From: Opitutia bacterium
GTDB taxonomy: Bacteria; Verrucomicrobiota; Verrucomicrobiia; Opitutales; UBA953
Assembly (NCBI GenBank): GCA_947463395.1
Contig: CANHRV010000038.1
Span: forward strand, 1 to 8,256
Direction of reading: 5' to 3'
Length of the DNA stretch: 8,256 nucleotides
Positions 5,379-8,256 of this stretch are shown here, in pieces (within the stretch, counting starts at the first letter, position 1; every line of letters starts with the position of its first letter). The notes under the pieces are model-generated. The model had not been told where the DNA came from, did no database searches, and was given only the letters and a program-made list of their open reading frames with translations. The position numbers and the translations under genes were made by a program.

Positions 5379-7672
5379 TGCTCATCGATATCAAAACGAA
5401 GCGGATTGAGCTAAGTGCCCAAGAATTTGCGACCTTTCGTCCTGGTCCAGGAGCAGGCGTCTCCGCTTCTCCTTGGCGAGCAGAAACAGGCAGACAATGG
5501 CACGAAACCCTCCGCCAACAAACCGAGGCAGAAAAACAGTCCTGGGTTTTTGAACAAACGATGTCCTGTGAAATTAAAGCCTTGGGCTGGACCATCGTTA
5601 TCTCAGGACGAACAGATCAACAACGTAAAGTCGATAGCACCCTTTACATTCGCGAGATTAAAACCGTCATCACTTCCCTACCACGACGACCTGATTATCT
5701 CTATCAACGTTACGCTCATCACTTTTTGCAATTAAGTGTCTACTGTCACGCCGCTCGATTCATTCCAGATATCCATGAGGTAAAGGGTGAATTAATATCC
5801 ATCGACCCAACGGATGGATCTAAACAAATCTTACCCCTGCCTGATTCAGCGGAAGCGGATTTATTAAAACAAGCAGAAGTTCTAGCGGCTCATGCAGAGA
5901 ATAGGCGGGCCAGTCATGCCCGTCTCTTAACTTTGCCAAATCGACTGCCCTTTGCCGAACCGAGACCAGAATGGCTACAAGCGGGCGATGAACTTAATGA
6001 AGCTGCCACCGTTTCTCGACTTCGATTACTGGTCGCACCGACAGGCTTTGGAAAAACCTCTGCCGCCCTTCGTCACGCTCTTGATTTATTACGTAGCGGT
6101 AAAGCCGGACGTCTCATCTATGTTACTGGCAAAGGTTCAGGACAACTCCAAGTACTCTCTGAACTGCGACGACTAGCCAACGCACAAGAATTACGCGCGA
6201 TGGTCTTACGTCCTCGGGCTGAACACGAAATGGATGGTTTACCCGATGACCCCGAAGAGATTCGCAAGAATTGGGCTAGGGCTTTGATTAACCCATCCGC
6301 TCTCTTAGCAGAAGGAGCCGAATTACAAAAAATTCGCGATCTAGGTCGCCTCGCTGGAGTGCCACCTTGGGATATTACCAAGGCGATGCTTGCCGAAGCC
6401 GAAGTCATTATTTGCGATTATAATTATGTTTTCTCTCCACGCAACCGTGCTGCACTCGAGACCATCCCGGGATGGAATGAAAATGATACGATGCTCATCG
6501 TCGATGAAGCACATAATCTTCCTGAGCGTGCGGCCGAGTGTCTTTCTTTACGTGAGGATTATCTCTCGGCGACTCGCTTTATCGACATCCTTTCGCAAAG
6601 AGGTGCTCCAGCTCCCTGGATTCAAACCTATCAACATTGGGCAAATTTTCTAGGGCGATTACCCTTAGCCAATACCGTTTCTCCCGATGACCGAATCGAG
6701 GCGATGGCTTTAGCAGAAAAACTCTCACTGCTGGGCGTTTCATTCCCCATCGATACCGATAAACTTCCAGAGGATGCTCGAGCTGCCGTTTGGCAGGCTT
6801 CGCTATGGTCAAATCGACTGGAAGAAGCAGATCTTGGTTGGCTTCTTTGGTCACCCAAAGCAGGTCAACTCAGTCTTGATTGTCTCTCGGCGGCGAAATC
6901 AGTTGGAGAAAGACTCACGGCTTTCTCACACGTTTTGCTGATGACCGCCACACCAGGACCTAAAGGATCTTTAGCAAACGATTGCGGACTGGAATCCGAT
7001 TCACTCTACCGCATCGATGCCCAAGCTCCTTGGCGCCACGGTGCCTATACCGTGGCCATCGACGGAAGAGTCGACACTCGCTTAAAAACTCGCGACACCC
7101 ATCATGCCAAAACGGCGATTTCGTTAATCAAACTTTCCCACGAGGGTGCAGTCGCAGCCTTCTTCCCTTCTTACAAATACGCCGAAACCGTTGTCGCTGA
7201 AATCAAACGATTACACCCTGAGGCCGAGGTCGCTCTACAACCTCGCGGACTGGGCCCGGACGGAACGGCACGATTTGTCGAAGATGCAGTAAAACCCTCT
7301 GCCATCGTCTGTTTAATTCTTGGTGGCTCTTTGGGTGAAGGCGTCGATCTTCTTGGAGGACGTATTCGCTCCGCCGTTGTTATAGGCCCTGCTTTACCGG
7401 AAGTAAATGCACTCCAAGAAGCACGCCGAAAAATGTTTCAGGAAGATGGAGTCGAAGACGCGTTTGCGCTGGCTTACATCCGTCCGGGAATGCGCAAAGT
7501 CAATCAAGCCCTCGGTCGATTAGTTCGCGCCCCAGGACACACGGCAAGGGTGCTTTTACACTGTCGTCGCTTCGCTGATGAAAGTTACAAAAACCTCTTA
7601 TCCGCTGAGTATGGCGAACCTGAGGTTTTAACGGACGACGATGATTTTCGCCGCTGGATAACGAGAAGTTAG
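5378..7672 (+). CDS. RecB/Cas4-type nuclease fused to XPD/DinG-like helicase
   Basis: The ATG at 5378 gives 764 residues; the open frame upstream is just RecO-gene overlap. Residues about 1-200 carry PD-(D/E)XK nuclease motifs of the RecB/Cas4 type: His42 in GRQWHE, Asp80 in GRTD, Glu93 and Lys95 in EIK, and QLSVY (118-122) as the QxxxY motif. The rest is a superfamily 2 helicase of the XPD/DinG group: Walker A APTGFGKT (220-227), DEAH (376-379), TATP (523-526), FFPSY (595-599), GGSLGEGVDL (649-658) and QALGRLVR (710-717) as motif VI. XPD and DinG hold a 4Fe-4S cluster with four cysteines between Walker A and the DEAH box. Here only Cys346 is present, just before the DYNY element. At two expected cysteine sites I see Met285 (after RPRAEHE) and Val328 (before PPWD), so the cluster is probably absent. 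It likely cuts and unwinds DNA or RNA in repair, coupled to the RecO-like gene. Confidence 0.88.
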   Translation: MLIDIKTKRIELSAQEFATFRPGPGAGVSASPWRAETGRQWHETLRQQTEAEKQSWVFEQTMSCEIKALGWTIVISGRTDQQRKVDSTLYIREIKTVITSLPRRPDYLYQRYAHHFLQLSVYCHAARFIPDIHEVKGELISIDPTDGSKQILPLPDSAEADLLKQAEVLAAHAENRRASHARLLTLPNRLPFAEPRPEWLQAGDELNEAATVSRLRLLVAPTGFGKTSAALRHALDLLRSGKAGRLIYVTGKGSGQLQVLSELRRLANAQELRAMVLRPRAEHEMDGLPDDPEEIRKNWARALINPSALLAEGAELQKIRDLGRLAGVPPWDITKAMLAEAEVIICDYNYVFSPRNRAALETIPGWNENDTMLIVDEAHNLPERAAECLSLREDYLSATRFIDILSQRGAPAPWIQTYQHWANFLGRLPLANTVSPDDRIEAMALAEKLSLLGVSFPIDTDKLPEDARAAVWQASLWSNRLEEADLGWLLWSPKAGQLSLDCLSAAKSVGERLTAFSHVLLMTATPGPKGSLANDCGLESDSLYRIDAQAPWRHGAYTVAIDGRVDTRLKTRDTHHAKTAISLIKLSHEGAVAAFFPSYKYAETVVAEIKRLHPEAEVALQPRGLGPDGTARFVEDAVKPSAIVCLILGGSLGEGVDLLGGRIRSAVVIGPALPEVNALQEARRKMFQEDGVEDAFALAYIRPGMRKVNQALGRLVRAPGHTARVLLHCRRFADESYKNLLSAEYGEPEVLTDDDDFRRWITRS

Positions 7673-8256
7673 ATTCGGCCAAAAACGCGTGAAGCTGGGA
7701 AACGAACTTTCTTAAATTGGGCGTATTTATCTTCGGATGAACGATAGCCGACCGCACAAGCTACCAAGGTTTCATAGCCTGAACCCTTGAGACCTAAAAT
7801 CTGATCATACTGAGCGGGGTCAATACCCTCGAGCGCACAGGTATCGACTCCAACCATTGCCGCACAAGCCATTAACTGACCGAGGGCAATGTATACTTGG
7901 CGAGCCGCCCAATCTTTTTGGCCAACGGCATCCTTTCCCTTTACCACTCCCCCAATCATCATCTGACGATAAGGCTCCAACGCTGTGGCGCTGGCATTGC
8001 GCTCGGCAATCATGAGATTAAAGAAGTCGTTAACGTCGGCCTCAGTCATTTCCGTGCGACGAGTAAAAACAACTAAATGAGAAGCATCGGTGACTTGGGT
8101 TTGATTCCAAGAAACAGGTTTTAACTTCTCCCGCACAGCAGGATCAGAAACGATGAAAAATTTCCAAGGCTGCAATCCGTAGGAAGAAGGCGCGAGCTGT
8201 AATGATTTCTCGATGGCTTGCCAGACATCAGCAGGGATTTTCTCGGTCGAGAAAGC
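7669..8256 (-). CDS. NfsB-type nitroreductase, FMN-dependent NAD(P)H oxidoreductase (5' end outside window)
   Basis: This flavoenzyme family reduces nitro compounds, quinones or related substrates with NAD(P)H. The frame is open through the right edge at 8256, so the N-terminus with its Arg-x-Ser-x-Arg-type FMN loop is mostly missing; a TTG-led start at 8175 would wrongly cut the conserved part. Visible family features, in order of translation, are KIPADVWQAIEKSL then LAPSSYGLQPWKF (the FMN/substrate segment, around 8155-8190), WNQTQVTDASHLVVFT, RQVYIALGQLMACAAMVGVDTCALEGIDP (flavin-contacting EG motif) and the C-terminal basic KKVRFP that binds the FMN phosphate. About 195 residues are in the window, close to the full family length of about 210-220. 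Its stop overlaps the helicase stop by 4 bases on the opposite strand (7669-7672), with no terminator hairpin visible there. The natural substrate cannot be told from sequence. Confidence 0.92.
   Translation of the reverse strand, partial: AFSTEKIPADVWQAIEKSLQLAPSSYGLQPWKFFIVSDPAVREKLKPVSWNQTQVTDASHLVVFTRRTEMTEADVNDFFNLMIAERNASATALEPYRQMMIGGVVKGKDAVGQKDWAARQVYIALGQLMACAAMVGVDTCALEGIDPAQYDQILGLKGSGYETLVACAVGYRSSEDKYAQFKKVRFPASRVFGRI

Noticed and set aside
5230..5595. Minus-strand open frame of 121 codons across the RecO/helicase junction.
   Set aside because: It is antisense to two genes with recognisable motifs and has no family features of its own.
5378..7672. CRISPR-associated Cas4 or a DinG-type CRISPR helicase (CasDinG) system.
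   Set aside because: Nuclease and helicase motifs resemble these, but there is no repeat array and no other cas gene in the window; the neighbours are a RecO-like and a membrane protein.
4090..7672. A phage-defence operon made of membrane protein, accessory protein and nuclease-helicase.
   Set aside because: The layout is suggestive, but DUF502 and RecO-like proteins are common housekeeping families, base use does not differ visibly from the flanks, and no mobile-element signs are present.
7645..7684. Possible terminator stem TTTTCGCCG / CGGCCAAAA after the helicase.
   Set aside because: It has one mismatch and a loop of about 21 bases, and T-run and A-run are on the wrong sides for intrinsic termination on either strand.

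Overview
The window is a compact stretch of ordinary bacterial chromosome with eight protein-coding genes, two of them cut by the window ends. I see no tRNA or rRNA gene, insertion sequence, CRISPR array or phage gene. An Lnt-type acyltransferase implies an outer-membrane lipoprotein pathway and hence a Gram-negative cell. The membrane-type (class 2) dihydroorotate dehydrogenase implies quinone-linked respiration. The protein styles (divergent RecO-like protein, DUF502 protein, nuclease-XPD-like helicase, poor Shine-Dalgarno sites) suggest the PVC group, perhaps Verrucomicrobiota. That placement is inference from general resemblance and was not tested by any search.

Layout, left to right: (1) the 3' part of lnt (+) ends in a hairpin shared with the convergent gene that follows. 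(2) An unrecognised gene (-) encodes a 246-residue protein with a very acidic tail. (3) A 122-bp divergent spacer leads into pyrD (+), which overlaps a small exported protein of unknown function (+). (4) That pair converges on an exported SOUL-family protein (-), with a perfect 16-bp palindrome across both stop codons. (5) A 92-bp divergent spacer leads into a tight three-gene run (+): a DUF502 membrane protein, a divergent RecO-like protein, and a 764-residue RecB/Cas4-type nuclease fused to an XPD/DinG-like helicase. (6) A nitroreductase (-) overlaps the helicase end by 4 bp and runs off the right edge.

The most interesting part is the 4090-7672 run. The RecO-like gene joins the nuclease-helicase gene through a TGATG stop/start overlap, so the two proteins are probably made together and may act in one DNA repair step. 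The helicase keeps its ATPase motifs and the nuclease keeps its catalytic motifs, but the cysteines that hold the iron-sulfur cluster in XPD/DinG helicases are absent. No complete, obviously new defence or mobile system is visible. The better candidates for new biology are this repair pair and the two unrecognised proteins.
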